Shown here one piece after another: positions 1-13,379 of a stretch of DNA of 62,910 bases; positions within the stretch are counted from its first letter, which is position 1; each line of letters starts with the position of its first letter. This stretch comes from Phoronis australis. Lineage: Eukaryota; Phoronida; Phoronidae. The position numbers and the translations under genes are program-made. The stretch is taken from NCBI GenBank assembly GCA_002633005.1, contig NMRA01000032.1, positions 1,338,940-1,401,849 of the forward strand, given 5' to 3'. The notes beneath the pieces are model-generated. The model searched no databases and was not told the DNA's origin. It worked only from the letters and a program-made list of their open reading frames with translations.

Positions 1-785
1 CCCCCCGCACCCAATTCCCCTCATTTGATCTCACTGTCAACATTGACTGCTTGAACTACGTCGGGATATGAAGCAAATGGAACAGGGTAACCAGACCAGG
101 AAACTGAAAGGACAGAGTTGGGGATTTCATCAACGGTGTTGCTGATGGTTTTCAAATGCATTGTGGAAAGGATGGAGGTTTCTAGAGCTTGCAGTCACCA
201 ACGACTTTCATTCATTGCCACTACAATACAACAAATCTATTTTTCTTACAGCACAGTTTTGTGACACCATGTTCTGCTACTTAGACAGGCACGCTTTAGT
301 TGAATGGTCCCAATGTGGGAGAGTTCGGTATTGGTAGTGCAGTTTAAATTTTCAGGTCGAAAAAAATCACGTAGTTTGTCCTAAGTGAGTATGACAATAA
401 AAGCCTGCCAATAATTTTATCCTATTTAATTCGCCATTTAAGTGCATATAATCATTATATTTTCTCATCGATTGTGATTCATTAGTTAGTGTGACCAGTT
501 GCGGCAACCATGTCTCATATTTTTTAACCTAATGAGACATTGTCTCCTTTAAGTATTATCCCAGAGCAATCACTGGTGATGCGTGGATCACGGTCGACGC
601 ATTGTCTGCGTTGCGGTGCAGAGAATCCCTCGGCGTGCAAAAAGTACATTTTCTTTGTAGGATCGAAATTCTCATTTCTATAAGAGTGGCTTATAAGCAG
701 GCGACGTCTGCCAATTAACAGATGATTTGTGGCGAGTACAAGTTAGTCGGACGAGCCAATGTGGCGTACGAGTCCTGAAAAGCAG

Positions 786-827
786 ACTAACAACTAGGCA
801 ACCTACACTAACAACTAGGCAACCTAC
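786..827. repeat. Two-unit 21-bp direct repeat
   Basis: actaacaactaggcaacctac occurs twice back to back without differences. Confidence 0.9.
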
Positions 828-1639
828 AGTAACATCATATCACTTTTGGCTACAATGTGGTGCATAGGTGAAATTTTATTTTCTCACTTTTTCATAAAGT
901 AAAACGATATATGCAGTATTGGAATGACGATTTACCATATCTAAGTTCCGTTAACCCACTACTACCAACAGAAAATATTTTGAAAAATTGTGTGCATTCA
1001 CAATAATGTTAAAAGCTCTTGAAAAATGAAAAAAGTGAAATTGTGGTATATTTTTCCTAGAAATTGGTGAAATTTTACCGTAACTTTGGGTTGGTCAACT
1101 TGGTCTTCAGACAGGACAGGACTTTTGATTTTTGAGGCCTACCGTACGACCGTAGGTATATCCCTACCTATAGGTTTCACACAGACCAATCCAATCTCTG
1201 TACATTATTTGAGCAAACAAGCTATGGAGATGATTTCGTTAAGATACCATTCAGCAAATTTGTGAGTTGCATGGCCCCAAATGCTCTGACACTTGGGTAA
1301 CCAAGGAGTAGCATGAACTGAAAGATTAAATTACCAAACTGTTGTTTTTGAAGTGACGTGTTTAGTAAACAATCGAAAGATACTGACATGAGAACAGGTT
1401 TTCCCCTGCATGCAAGAACAGAATGTCTGAATACACTTTTAGTCTCATTATTATTACGCATTTACAACTACATAAGGTAAACAATGTAGGCATGGAGGTA
1501 AAAAACTGTTGAGACAGAGGGAGGGAGCAGAATGGGGGGAGGGGCATTCAAATGGGGTGCAATTACATTTATGAAATGGAACAAGAAAGGCTGGTAACTG
1601 CACATTATATTAAAGGCCCTTAAGTCAAATGTCTAAACT

Positions 1640-1985
1640 TGGCTTAATATGAAACATTATATCTCGGAAAAGCACATCAGACAAAACATTAAGAGACTGA
1701 GCTTTCTGCACCTTATCCCAAATGCAGTCAAGAATTGTTTTTGAAATGTTACACTTTTGCTTGAGAGGCTATCAAAAATAGGTCTCTGATGATTTTTTGT
1801 CAAAAAAAAAAAACTCCAGCTGCATGAAACAAAAATGAAATAATAATTTAGAAAACTGTAACAGCGATTTTGAGGCTTCATCTTGAATATTTAATTCAAA
1901 CAAAAATTAGTCGAATCAAAACCTACAATCCATGTATTTTCGGGCAACACACAATTTTGTAGACATTTAGCTTATGCTCACACTA
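1640..1985 (+). repeat. Dispersed ~450-bp repeat family 1, copy 1
   Basis: It shares ordered blocks with 21740-22235, 34860-35330 and 43165-43630: tatctcgga, gaattgtttttgaaatg, acacttttgc...aggctatcaaaaatagg, aaaactgtaacagcg(t/a)ttttgag and ttttgtagacattt(a/g)gct. Confidence 0.6.
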
Positions 1986-3124
1986 AGATCATACATAACC
2001 ATAAACATGTTGTTCCTTGCATCAAATCAGGAGAGGCGAACAAAGGCTAATCTGTAAAACAGTATAGACAAGTCACTGATCTAAGCTACAGGATTCTGCA
2101 ATGGTATTGGTTAGTGTAAAACATTCTAAACTAAGTGAAAACACAGATAAGGCCGAATCAGTGGTTTGCTGTTCATTGAAAAACGCTGTGACAATCACAA
2201 AAAAATCCTGGTATTCGGTACCAAAAATGGTTTTCATTCACAAGCACTTGTAGGCCTGAAAGCAACGAACCGGGCGCTCAATTTTACAGACAATTTCTCT
2301 ATGCATCTCTCTACCAGTAAAAGCAAGACTATAAAATACTTGGCAGTGAAGAAGACTTAGTGAACAACAGATTTCTTCAACGAGTTCTCTGACTTCTGAT
2401 ATGTAAAAACCAAAAGGAACAATAACAAACCTGATTTAGAGAATATTGCCTAAACCAATCTTCAGGTAAGTCATCCAGCAGTTACGATTAGTACGCATAC
2501 CTCAGTGAAGGCCAAAATTCACAGCAAAAAACAGGCATGAAAATCTTAAGTAATGAGGCAATTAAACCACCATGAAAAGTTTAAACAAAATTATTCATTA
2601 GGTTACGAGTTTGCATATTAATTCCAAGAAGCACAACCACTTCTAGTTTTCCATAATCCATACGAGGGGTTCGTACTTCGTAGGGACATTAGGTCAACTC
2701 AGCCTAACATTGTTTCAGGTGATTTGATATGCGACATCTTCTCCAATTGATACCGATGCGGGGACAGGGAGAAAACAAAGACGGCCATGTAGATGTAGGG
2801 TTTTTCTTCGCTTGGCATTACCTCGGCTTGGTACCCAAAAGGAAACTTTCTCCTCACAACTGCATATGCAGCGTTACAAAAGCCCAAATGTGCCATTTGC
2901 TTTGACCTAGATTCTAATTTGGATGCACGAGATGGGATCAATCGTAATTTCTGTCATTCACTCTGATATTTGCAGCCGACGTTAGCGTTAATGTGTGACT
3001 CGCCAGCATATACCACCACAAAACACTGGCAATTTGACACCCTTCCTCCCTCAACACTAAAAAGACCTTTGCTTTGCACTAGTCTGACTTCTTGTGAATA
3101 AAGTGAGACATGAATCACTGGAAA

Positions 3125-3316
3125 TCAGAGATCCAGTCCAAGCCTAGACATCAAACCAATGCCCATATGTGTTTTTTGATAAATAGCCGACATTCCATAA
3201 GTTATGACTGTCTGACCCTTCTTGTGGCTACTGTCACCACTGCTGCTGAGGTAAGTCATCAGTATTTTACCAAGAAATGGTAAATACCTTTTCATTACTA
3301 ATATGAAGGAAATTCT
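3125..3316 (-). CDS. Terminal exon of a small putative membrane protein (gene 1)
   Basis: This is a 64-codon open stretch ending in TGA at 3127-3125. A consensus acceptor (aaatcatcag) lies directly before AGA at 3316, so the exon starts in phase 0. The peptide begins RISFILVMKRYLPFLGK, a basic-hydrophobic segment. It continues through a polar part (SSSGDSSHKKGQTV) and ends THMGIGLMSRLGLDL. The phase agrees with the donor of the exon at 3869-3808. I do not recognise the family, and no catalytic motif is visible. The composition looks coding-like, but the support is splice grammar and phase only. It could also be an isolated open stretch. Confidence 0.5.
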   Translation of the reverse strand, partial: RISFILVMKRYLPFLGKILMTYLSSSGDSSHKKGQTVITYGMSAIYQKTHMGIGLMSRLGLDL

Positions 3317-3641
3317 CTGATGATTTACAATTAGGAAATTTGGAAATGGTAGAAGCAGGCCGACATTCTCCTCTAAATTCTTGACAGAATGCCTGTGTTG
3401 ATAGACATGTTATCACTGCAGCACCTGCACTGGCTGTGTTGACAGGGATTTAACAACCATAAAATTAAATAAAATCTGATATCCACAAGAATCATGCTGT
3501 GTCGTGAACATTAGCTGGGAATCACCTGGTGACCTAGATTCCAAACTTTCCTTCCTGCACCTTGGAGAATAGACAGCTAGACACTGGGTTGGCATTTTGG
3601 TGTTTATGCCACTCAGACATGCTGATTTGTATTAGAATGAC

Positions 3642-3668
3642 ACACACACAAACACACACACAGAGAGT
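3642..3668. repeat. CA microsatellite
   Basis: An interrupted acacacac tract is followed by agagag, in the putative gene 1 intron between 3808 and 3316. Confidence 0.9.
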
Positions 3669-3807
3669 CAGAGGACATGGTTCTCTATTTGCTCCACTTT
3701 TGAAACTTGATTGCTCAAAATTACCTTGTTAGGCAATAACATCTTCAGATAACAAGTACTTGAACACAAGAGTTATCCCCAACACTAATCAATCAAAGTG
3801 GATTTAC

Positions 3808-3869
3808 CTGCCTGGTTGTACAAAGCAGGTACAGAGCAATTTCACAAACACAATTGATGCCAATCACGG
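3808..3869 (-). CDS. Internal exon with a hydrophobic segment (gene 1)
   Basis: This 62-nt exon has a strong acceptor (a long pyrimidine tract ending cttcatttag) and a CAG|gtaaat donor. It carries two bases of a split codon followed by 20 codons: VIGINCVCEIALYLLCTTRQ. The segment is hydrophobic and Cys-containing, and would form part of a membrane helix. The end phase (0) fits the terminal exon at 3316. The start phase fits the signal-like exon at 13458-13380 with no further exon needed, although more exons may lie in the 9.5 kb between them. The family is not recognised. Confidence 0.5.
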
Positions 3870-4872
3870 CTAAATGAAGAAAGAAAAATGACAATACTAC
3901 GACATATCTAACTTTGAAGAACCAAGAAATGCAACCAGAAATGCAACAACAGTAACTAAATTCAATGCAATAGACAAGCTTATTCCCCTGGAAGTACGAG
4001 TCAATTAACGCCATTTTATTCCTAGTGAAATGGTAAAATTTGGTAATGTGCCAGCAATGACAAGTTGTGACTTAAGTGACACTAATACACGAGGAGTGTG
4101 GGCTCGTTAGCACGAGCCATCAGAAACGATATTAGCTAAGCATGATCTACACGGGCAGGCAGCCACGACATTCAAACATTACTTTCAATTAACGTCGCTC
4201 ATTCCAATCTCGTAATAGCATAGGGAGGGAAAATTATGACAAAGTGACAGGATTTCTATTGATTGTCTATACGAAAAAGATCGATGGCAATCTCAAGCAG
4301 TATAGTGGAGACATTTTGTAGTATCGAAAATAGTTGCAGAATCTTTGACATTTCGACTTCAATCATTTATTCAAAGATATGGTCATACTCCAATATCAGG
4401 CCATGGACTTTTATACCAGAATACACTGTACTATCCACACTGGGGCCAATGCAACAACAACAACCTGGGGGCAGTATTTCATAATCTACACACACTTCAT
4501 ACTGGTTCCTTAGCAATTACCAAGGAATTTAATCAGGATTAGCTCTGCAGCCAGACACAAGATTAATAAATAGTTTAATTAATTATGCCTGCACAGTGCC
4601 CAACAGGGCCAGCCCCTCAAACCAGAACCAGCCACAACAGCTCAGTGAGAGCACCTAATGGATTATCTATGTTAACAATCTGGAGACAGGAGACAGTGCC
4701 ATCTACATCTTGAACAATAGGTCAATGGGGTTTTGGCTCATGTCTACAAATGCCCAGACATATGGTTAACCCAGTAGTCTCCTTCTGAGAAACAAGGGCA
4801 GTTCACCAACTCAACATTGGTAAAACTGACTAGCCCCTGGCCAACAATGAAGCTCAGTGGCTCCCCAGCAAT

Positions 4873-5075
4873 AACCTATGAAGCCAATATTCAGAAACAG
4901 CAGGACACTGTCTCACATGGTTATCATCAACACACCCTTGAGCTAACCACAACAACCCATCAGATATTACCCACTAGCCTCTGGTCATCCTTGGTCCAAG
5001 GGTAACCCATGAAGACATTTATTAAAAACCAGCAGGGCTATGTCTCAACTGGTTATCATCAAGCGTTCAAAAGAC
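4873..5075. repeat. Diverged ~131-bp tandem duplication
   Basis: acctatgaagccaatattc / acccatgaagacatttatt, then agcaggacactgtctcac / agcagggctatgtctcaa, then ggttatcatcaa in both, recur at an offset of about 131 bp. No gene is apparent. Confidence 0.5.
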
Positions 5076-5489
5076 TATCAACTCTTGATGGTGGTTGTAC
5101 AGGAACAAACAATCCAACACCTGCTGAATTAATTTGTGATAAAGAAGACATGGAACACATGATTGGTCGCCACAAGATACCTGAGGTGCATCTTAATTGG
5201 ATTTGGCTTGAACACCTAAAGACCTTTTCATCTTCTCTATTTCTGGTTCAGTGACTCAGGAGTCGCTAGACCAAGGTGTCACCATATTTATGGACAGAAA
5301 GTAACAAAAGGAACTCCCCTGGAAAATCCACCAGGCAATGACTGAAGTCTGAACAATGATTAATCAGACAGGACATTAATATTTAAGGAAATGCAGTGAA
5401 CTCTTAGGAATATTAGTTTTTCATAAATACCCACATGTTCAACCAGGCAAACCCCCAAGCTGACAAGAGAATCTGAAAGCTTCAGTAAC

Positions 5490-5625
5490 ACCTCACAAAT
5501 TCCAGACAAAAATAATGGCCAACATTGCTCTTTTTTCATATTTCAAAGACTTCTATAATTTTTGCTTAAGTCCACAGTTTTTTAAAATATTGTCTATTGG
5601 TAGTTATGATGCAGACCTGGGCATC
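5490..5625 (+). repeat. Dispersed repeat family 2, copy 1
   Basis: The blocks acaaaaataatggccaacattgc, ttcaaagacttct and attggtagttatgatgca match members near 44335-44450, 55585-55720 and, inverted, 61530-61640. Confidence 0.45.
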
Positions 5626-6149
5626 CCGAACTGATGAGATTTTTCGGTAATTCCCTGGAATACAATCAAATGATGCACTGGTCACTGGTGTATTATGCAA
5701 GATTTTTGTTCAGCTCATGTGCAAGCTAACAAAGCATGAGTCTGAGAAAATGATCTCTTGTAAAACTTCAAATGATAAACTCCTGTATTACATAAGATCA
5801 ATTACTTCATAATTGCCTTTGAACACAAAGCTGGCAGCCAATTTGCCTGCCTGAGTAGGTCTTTGACAAAAGGGTAGCTTGCTGGAATCAAATTATTTGA
5901 AAAGTGATTCAGAGTGGACTTCAAATCAGCAGCCAAGAACCCACAAATGACAGAACTTAAACCAATTAGAGAAGGACAAAAGAGGAGAATCATAGCCATT
6001 GACCAGTCAGCTAATAAAATGTCAACCAATGAAAGGGCACAGACATCCTCAGTAAATGTGCTGAGTACTACTCCACTGTGACTTTCAGTAAGTTTGTGAT
6101 AAGTTTATTTTATGGAAACCCAAATCAAAAAATCCACAACACAAATTTT

Positions 6150-6690
6150 CCCAATACAAGAATGAAATTCTCTGCAGGACCAAAAAATATACTCAAAACC
6201 AAAATTCATCGCACCAGGACACAAAATTTGTTACGTAGGAAAAATTTCACGTCAAGCAAATATCACGCATCAGGAAAATTTAACGTCAGGAAAATTTCAT
6301 GCCAGATCACGTGAACATCCACAAGCACGTGACCCCTCAAAGAGGTGACGAAATAGGTACATATTGTCCTGCTGACGACAGTCATATTAAGGTGACAACG
6401 AGGTTGAATCTCTGCTGTCTCTTCCACGTTACACAACACAAGCCAATGTACACTTTAAAACGCTAGACCTGAGTATGACTGAGTATTAGAGACACAGCGG
6501 ATCACCACTGTAATGTGGTCTCCTGGCATTAAATTTTCTCCTGTCAAGAGACTTTATGTCCTGTCGTGATAAATTTTGTGTCCTGGCATGATAAATTTTC
6601 GGTCCTGACATGATTAATTATAGGTTCTGGTACGATAAATTTTGAGTATATTCTTTTGGTCCAGCAGAGAAATTTGAAAAGCTGAATGGC
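6150..6690. mobile_element. Foldback element whose arms are 22-bp minisatellites
   Basis: The left arm (about 6163-6300) and the right arm (about 6527-6680) are inverted copies. Both contain ttctctgc(a/t)ggaccaaaa and atatactcaaaa in mirrored order. The right arm holds four adjacent 22-bp units (6558-6579, 6580-6601, 6602-6623, 6624-6645) of the type gtcctggcatgataaatttt. The left arm has shorter, degraded inverse units. The 230-bp centre is unrelated. Confidence 0.65.
6558..6645. repeat. 22-bp tandem repeat, four units
   Basis: The consensus is about gtcctggcatgataaattttgt. The units start at 6558, 6580, 6602 and 6624 with a few substitutions each. This is the right arm of the foldback element at 6150-6690. 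Confidence 0.85.
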
Positions 6691-9600
6691 TATAGTGCAG
6701 ATACCTGTAAAATCGCCTAGAAGTTTAGCCAACAAGAGAATCATTTCAATATTGACTTAGGATAGAAATGTGATAACATCGTTTTGGAAGCGTAAATACG
6801 ACTCTGCCAAAGAGTGTGGAGCAACGGCAGGTATTTTGGAGCTCTCAAGATGACAGTAAGAATTCTTCAAAGATATCTGCCTGGGCACACAGGCTTACAC
6901 TTAGTCATGCAGCACTTGAAAACATCAGCTTCTAGGTTAAGATAATGACTGAGTTATCTTCCAAAAGCTCAATAGCAATATGACGCTTAAACGGTAATTT
7001 TCACTTATTTAGCGCACGATATGGCTGACAATTGGAATTTTACTTTGGCAAATTTCTCCACAAAAAAGATTAGGAATTTTTTAGTTTATTACTAGCATGA
7101 TTCTGGTAAATTTTCAACAACTCGTAAAGTTATCAGCTTTAGAAAAATGCTTATTTTGTGCTAAGTGAGTTGAGATTCTAGACAAAAGAGAGCCATATGG
7201 TCTAGAATTGTTTTAAAAATCTCCTCTCTGAACACACATGGCATCAATTGAACATTTCAAACATGCCATTAAAACAGCACAACTATAAATTAAATCAGAA
7301 CTAACATCAAGCTGATTAATTGCACCTCGGAATCTGAGACTTCTAACCATAAATTGTAGGCTAATGCGCTTATCATCTTCCACTAAACGCTGCCACTTCC
7401 TGTAAATCAATGCACAATGGATCAGGCTTAGACAGATTGATTTGGAATATTTCATATAAAAATACAAAATACTTTTACACGGAATGGTAAAAAATGGCAC
7501 ATTAGAATAGCTGAGGATGACAACATGGTGCACACAAGCCATAGAGACAATATTTCACAGTAACAGAACTGGCCAATGCCCTTTTGAGCAAGAGACAGTC
7601 TCATGTTATAAACATGCAGCTTCCTTGTCTCAAGGGCAATAGGGAAGTCTCAACATCATTTACTACAGACAGACACCATACACACCAACGCTGGTCAAGT
7701 ACAACAAATTTACGACTATTCCATAAAATTTGTCAATTATTACAATGGATAGAATTAAAAGTGATTAAAGTTACAAAAGAGTAATAACTTGGGTCTAATT
7801 CTGGTTCACACCTACAAACTGTTATGCTCTAAACAATGCAAACACGATAGGAGAAAAACAGTACAATGTGCAAATTCCTTCAAGGAAGTATTTACAGTAA
7901 TTAACAAGAAGCACAAAGCACAAAAGCATAGAAACGAGGTGGACTAGCACATAACTTCAGAATAAATTTTTTACTTATTAAGGAACAGAATCCTTTCAAA
8001 ATCAAATGGTGTCACTGAAAAGGGACAATGGCTAGCATTGGGGAAACTATCTTCCAGAAAGGGCCTTACAGCAAGATACCAACAACGCCTCTATTAAAAT
8101 TTTAGCAGTACTGTGTAAATTCCAACAAGCAATTTTCACAACTCAGCTAACTGTACAATCAAAACAAGACCAAGTGACACATTACAATAACAGTTGGCCT
8201 TGATCTCATCACAGACATCTTGGGCCATCTGTCCAAGAGAACAGTTGAAGACAATTCAATGTGTCAGACAGTGACAGCCAGCCAAGGATTTCAATCAGCT
8301 GTCTTGTCGCTAGGGCAACACAGGCAGCTGACAAGCCAATTGTTCCAAAGATAAATGTCCCACCAGAACCAGATGGTGAAAAGAAAACCTTCTGAAGGGA
8401 ATTTTCCCCACGTTTGTTGCTAAATATTTCTGGTAACCAAGATAATTGAATTAAGACAAAGTAGGGTGTCTTCTGTAAATCCAATATGGCATGTTGCATA
8501 ACAGTGTGAAAAACAATCCCTGGAATCCAGGACTTGTCCTAAAGGTAACAATACCACCTTACTACCATACTTATTTTGAGTTCTTTCAAACTAACAAATG
8601 GCCAAAGGGGCCAAATACCCCGTGTGCCATTAGTTTTAGGCAATTTTGTCAATGAAATAGCTAGTGTTATCAGCAATTTATAGAAACTCCTATTTCATTT
8701 TAAAATCGGGTATTGATAAAGGCCCATTTTCCAGATCAGTTATTCCTTCATAAAAATTATATGTGTACACATTTGAGCAAACGTGTTAATAGACATGGGT
8801 GTCTTTCCTTCAAATCCTCGATATGGGCACAAGCCGCACAAGTCCATTTTCCTCTGCCAGTGCATTTCTAAGAACACCCTTTTAGTTGAGATGTTAAAGT
8901 CAGATGTTAAACTTAGATCAAGCCCATTACTGAGCCATTCTCAATGAATCCCGACAATTCGACACTTGAGTCCCTCGATTTTCAAGTATCTTCATTTGGA
9001 GCTAACGTAACATTTTCTCTTAATTTAACGTATAATTGATAAGTTTTGAACAAGTTCCTCAGCTCAGCAAGTGCAGTTATAGAGTTATTCTGTTGTTTTA
9101 TTAGAGCAACTGGACCTCCATATTTACAAACAAAATCGCCTTGCTTCACCTATATCTTGACTTCTTTGGTCTCAGATAACACTCTGTTGTTTTCTTGTCT
9201 TTCGACTTATTGTACTTCTGTCAGTTCTGACACATCACCATAGCTTTGTAGAGCTATTTTAATTTCCACATCTTCATTTTAATCAAAGCACAATTGTGGA
9301 GTTTATGCACATCTCGTAAATGATTCCAAAAAAATTCCACACAGCCACTTTCAGATGAGACAAAGGTTTAAAAAATTAATGCCATCGCCATTTTTTGTGC
9401 ATTACAAATTATTGATCGCGAATTTACTAAAATTTCTGTTTAAACTTTTTTACAAAAACACGCCAATGAGGTCTCGTAAATGATTTGAGATTTGGCTTCA
9501 CTCAGTAAACATGGTGGTAATTAAAATTTATTTTTAGTTTGTGAAAAACATTGGCTTTCTTTTTGAATGTCTCGCTGAGTTTCCAAAACATAATTATTTG

Positions 9601-12584
9601 TTTCAATAGGACAAGTTATTATAACAAAAAAGAGCCTGTTTCTACGTTGTCATTTTTTCAGCTTCACGCAATTTTATGGAACACTAAGCTACATGGTGCA
9701 TTGTGACACCTACCATGTAAACTGTAGCTGGTCATAAGACACAGCACCCACATTAGACATATTTTTCTTTATTTTAAAAGTCTTTTGATGTTGTTTCATG
9801 ACTTCGGACATTTTCTTTGGAGAGCTGAACATTGGCTTCACCATTTGTCGCGATTCATTGAGAATGATACTACTACGTACATGCCTGATGCCAGTGTGAC
9901 TGAAATGAAGTCGAAAACTGAAGCTCAAGAAATTCAGACAAAATCACTCCAAAAAGTCAGCAAGAATACTACTGGTGTCCATTAACATAGCTCAGCATGT
10001 CTGTTTAAAAACAGTTGTGTTTTAGATGGAAATCTTCAGAGACCAGGTAAAATGTTAGGTAAACAAATTGCCCAAACTGAGCAGAGAAAACAAAGGCAAA
10101 TTCAGAACCCACAGGAATGCGTTAAAGAAATTTAAAGTGGATAGGACAGAAGAGAATTCACACATCCACCCAAATCAATAAGTGATCTGAATCACTACTT
10201 CCAACTCCAATGTTCCCAGCTGCTCCTGGTCATGTAACCAATTTTAACCAGTTGAAAAGGCTTTGGTCTCCAAGGCATTTCTCAAGTAAAACCCAAGTCA
10301 ATGGGAACAATGCACATTTGTGCCAAATCAAAGAACCTCAAAGGCTGCTGTCTGATAAAATGGTGTGCCCTGTGGACAGGCTCTCTCTCAACCTATAGGG
10401 TCCAGATATCACAAGTATTCAGGGGATAGTCAAGGCAACTGTTAAAGGTTTGGAAGTTTATTATTCCAAGAGTAGCTACTTGACTACTGCTGCCCTTGGA
10501 AAGGAGATAAAAATAGCCAAAGAAAACAACTACAGCTGATCCACTTGAGGCTGCGTGGAAAAAATGTGTACTCTATACCGCGCAATCTCAGCAATTTTAA
10601 ACAATAAATTGCTAAAAACTCCCCTTTTCATTTTCAGGAGCTTCTACAACCGACGTCGGTGTCTGCCATTTATAGAAATATAGCTCAAACTGAACATGAA
10701 ACCAGCAAGCCATAACATTTATCTGATGTTTCTAATCTCTTATAGATAAAACATGGAAAAGTAAAACTTGCCTTGTCTACCACAATGTACCCTAAATTGG
10801 TAAGATCTTAACTGCACAAAAACATCTAATCTTCACACACAAAGTCATATCCTTAGGTTGACACTGGGAGAACTATAGAATTTAAAAAAAAAGTCAAGCA
10901 GTAGGTTAAGGATATTTTGTTACTTTAATTACAACATTATGTGACGCTAAGACCCGCTGGGCAACCCAAGAGTTGACGAACAGTTCAGTGAAATCAATCC
11001 CCAGTACCAACATGGACCTGGGTGCTTGGCATAATACAGGAGACAGCTGAGTTCAGGGCTTGTTTACCAAGGTTGACAAGAGATCAATTTATCAAGTCTT
11101 TATCATCCCTGTAGGGGAGTCCACATTTGGTCCTCCCGCATTTCAACTTCCAATAAACACCGGGGCTATGTGGCAGAACAGAGCTCGGCTGGGTTGAGTT
11201 CCCGTGTGATCACATGCTTTGCTTGTAATACATGGCAATGTCTCACAAGACTTGTATTTTTGGAAAGTTCTTGCGCCCGCTTACATTGAGAAAGAGTAAG
11301 CTTCAACCGAAATTGGAATGGATGTTACGGTAAAACCGACACAACTTTTTAGATATCAAAAGCAATCAACAACATCTCACAATTTAGAAAAACAGGATCA
11401 TAAAATGTAATATGCATTGTTTCAATGAATAACTATACTTTAGAATAAAAGATTAAGAGCACATTCAGCGCTTAGTTACAAAGCTGATATGACATGGCCA
11501 CAAGATTACAAATGAGATCTACGTACAGTGGTGAACACGGTCTCCAATAAAACAACACGGTATTTGTTCACTTATGTCCTAGCTCCAAGCAACACGATGT
11601 CTCCATGAAAGCTATCTGGTTACTGACTTGAATTACAAATTTCCTTTCAAATCGCGTTCAAAGCAAAAAGGGAACAACACAATGACCTGCAGTTGCCTCC
11701 CAAATGGAATTTTGAACTGTTATTATTGACCATCAGCGTAATACAAAACAGCACTAGTAAAATACTGCAGCTATTTGGTGAATCCCTACTTTTGATGTGC
11801 TTTACGTGTAGCGCGCATTACAAATGCCAAACAATAGAACTTTTGTGGAACCAGAGGTCCCTGAAAATATTTAGTTAACACTAAAGTTTGGCAGCCAGTA
11901 CAAAGCAGATCAAAGAACATCAAACAGAACTTCGGGCACTCGGAAACTCCTCTCAGAAGCTCAATAACATCTCTCTTGATAACATACAAATGAGGGCTAT
12001 AAATCTTGAGACAGAAGAGTACATAAATTTGTAGTTTTGGCTTTGACTCATTAAAATTCCAGTAGAACACATGTCATGAAAATTGCTGCCCGAAAAATTT
12101 TCACATCTTAAGAACACAGGGAAGCGTGGAAAACTTTGTAAAATTTCTCATGGAAAATTTTTAAAAAAATTTCACTTTGCATCCAATGTTTATAGAGGGC
12201 AGTTGTAATACAAATACATAAATTTTTGAAAGACCATCAGCCAGACATTGGAAAATTCAGAAATGTAATCAGTCAGCATCTTCCAGAGCTCAACCACACG
12301 CGTACGTTCTCTTGAAGACATTTACTCAACATCAGTGAACTTGGCGTCCACGTGCCAAGAAGTTGAACTAGGCACTATCAGAACACACCAACCATTGACT
12401 TTGATAACCCTGCAATCTCTGAATAACCGACCTGTTAGGATATTCAGTGTACGGAACCTGGGTTTTTCAGTCCAAATCATGGACCGGAGAGCAGAGTGTT
12501 CGAACAGTTCAGTCCAAGTCGCCAGTGAGCTCATGTCACCGTTGGTCAGTTCATGTGCGCACCAAGTAGAGGCTCCGAGGATCC

Positions 12585-12808
12585 AATGAGCCCCCCCCCA
12601 TTTGGCGAAGTGGCCAAAAAGGTCCGCCTCATAGAAACAAAAAATCCGAAAAAAGGAGAAAACAAGAAAAAAGTCCACTAAAAAGGCAGGAACTGGTACT
12701 GAAATTCGGCAAATGTACAATTCATAGCTCTGAACATGAATCTTAGTAAAAGGTCCACATTCTCAAAAATTCAAGGACCCCCCATTTTATAGGCTGGGTG
12801 CCCGCATG
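12585..12808. mobile_element. Truncated or degenerate copy of the same MITE family
   Basis: It shares tttggcgaa, ccaaaaaggtccgcctca, gaaattcggc and the right end aggctgggtgcccgcatg with the element at 15660-15937. The left terminal repeat is not recognisable. Confidence 0.6.
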
Positions 12809-13379
12809 CAGTTATTTGCCAAACTCTTCTACTTTCACGACACCAAAAGGGATGAAACAACTGCATGGGCTCCACAAGAATTTCAACTGCTATCAAATCC
12901 AGAGTTTGATTATCTTTAACCTGTCAGTATGGTTCAGAGTTCATGTTGCTAATCATTAGATGATTAGGCCTAGGTGCAAGGTGGATGACAATACCCGAAT
13001 GTAAGAAACTACTGGGGCTGGCCATTATCACAGACAAAACCTCAGTTTGACTGACTCTGAAAACCTATCAAAACACATAACTCTTAGTTTCAGCTTTCCC
13101 TTCCAGATTAATATTCAACAGAAATCTGATACAGATGGTTTGAATCCGGGACAGTAACTTCGCCAGGTTTTCACTTTCAGCTAATCCAGGTGTAATTTCC
13201 AATCCGTGTTTACTATTCGAAACGAGAAAAATTAGCATCAGGAACTTCGACAGCGCTCCGAACTTCGATCCTAAATAAAACGACACAGCTGAAAGACCGG
13301 TAAAATCTTCCTCAAAATAATACATCTCACACACACGCTCTCTCACTAAACTGAGTAAACGCAATTTAGGCCTACTTAC

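Larger units (their letters stand above)
1..3124. other. Flank downstream of gene 1, no gene recognised
   Basis: It contains the 21-bp duplication at 786-827 and one family 1 repeat. An 80-codon minus-strand frame at 2941-2699 is open, but it lacks recognisable domains and a clear splice context. Confidence 0.4.
3870..13379 (-). other. Presumed long intron of gene 1, repeat-bearing
   Basis: I recognise no convincing exon in this stretch. It contains a diverged 131-bp tandem duplication near 4873-5075, one member of a dispersed repeat near 5490-5625, a large foldback element at 6150-6690 and a truncated hAT-like MITE at 12585-12808. Additional exons that start and end in phase 1 would be compatible with the flanking exons and may be hidden here. 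Confidence 0.4.

Noticed and set aside
8209-8499. 96-codon minus-strand frame with a Gly/Ala/Leu hydrophobic stretch
   Set aside because: It has a fair acceptor (cccttcag) but no consistent donor or partner phase and no recognisable family.
12322-12720. 132-codon minus-strand open frame
   Set aside because: Its N-terminal third lies in the hAT-like MITE. The similar frame at 15646-16011 is produced by the same repeat. There is no domain.
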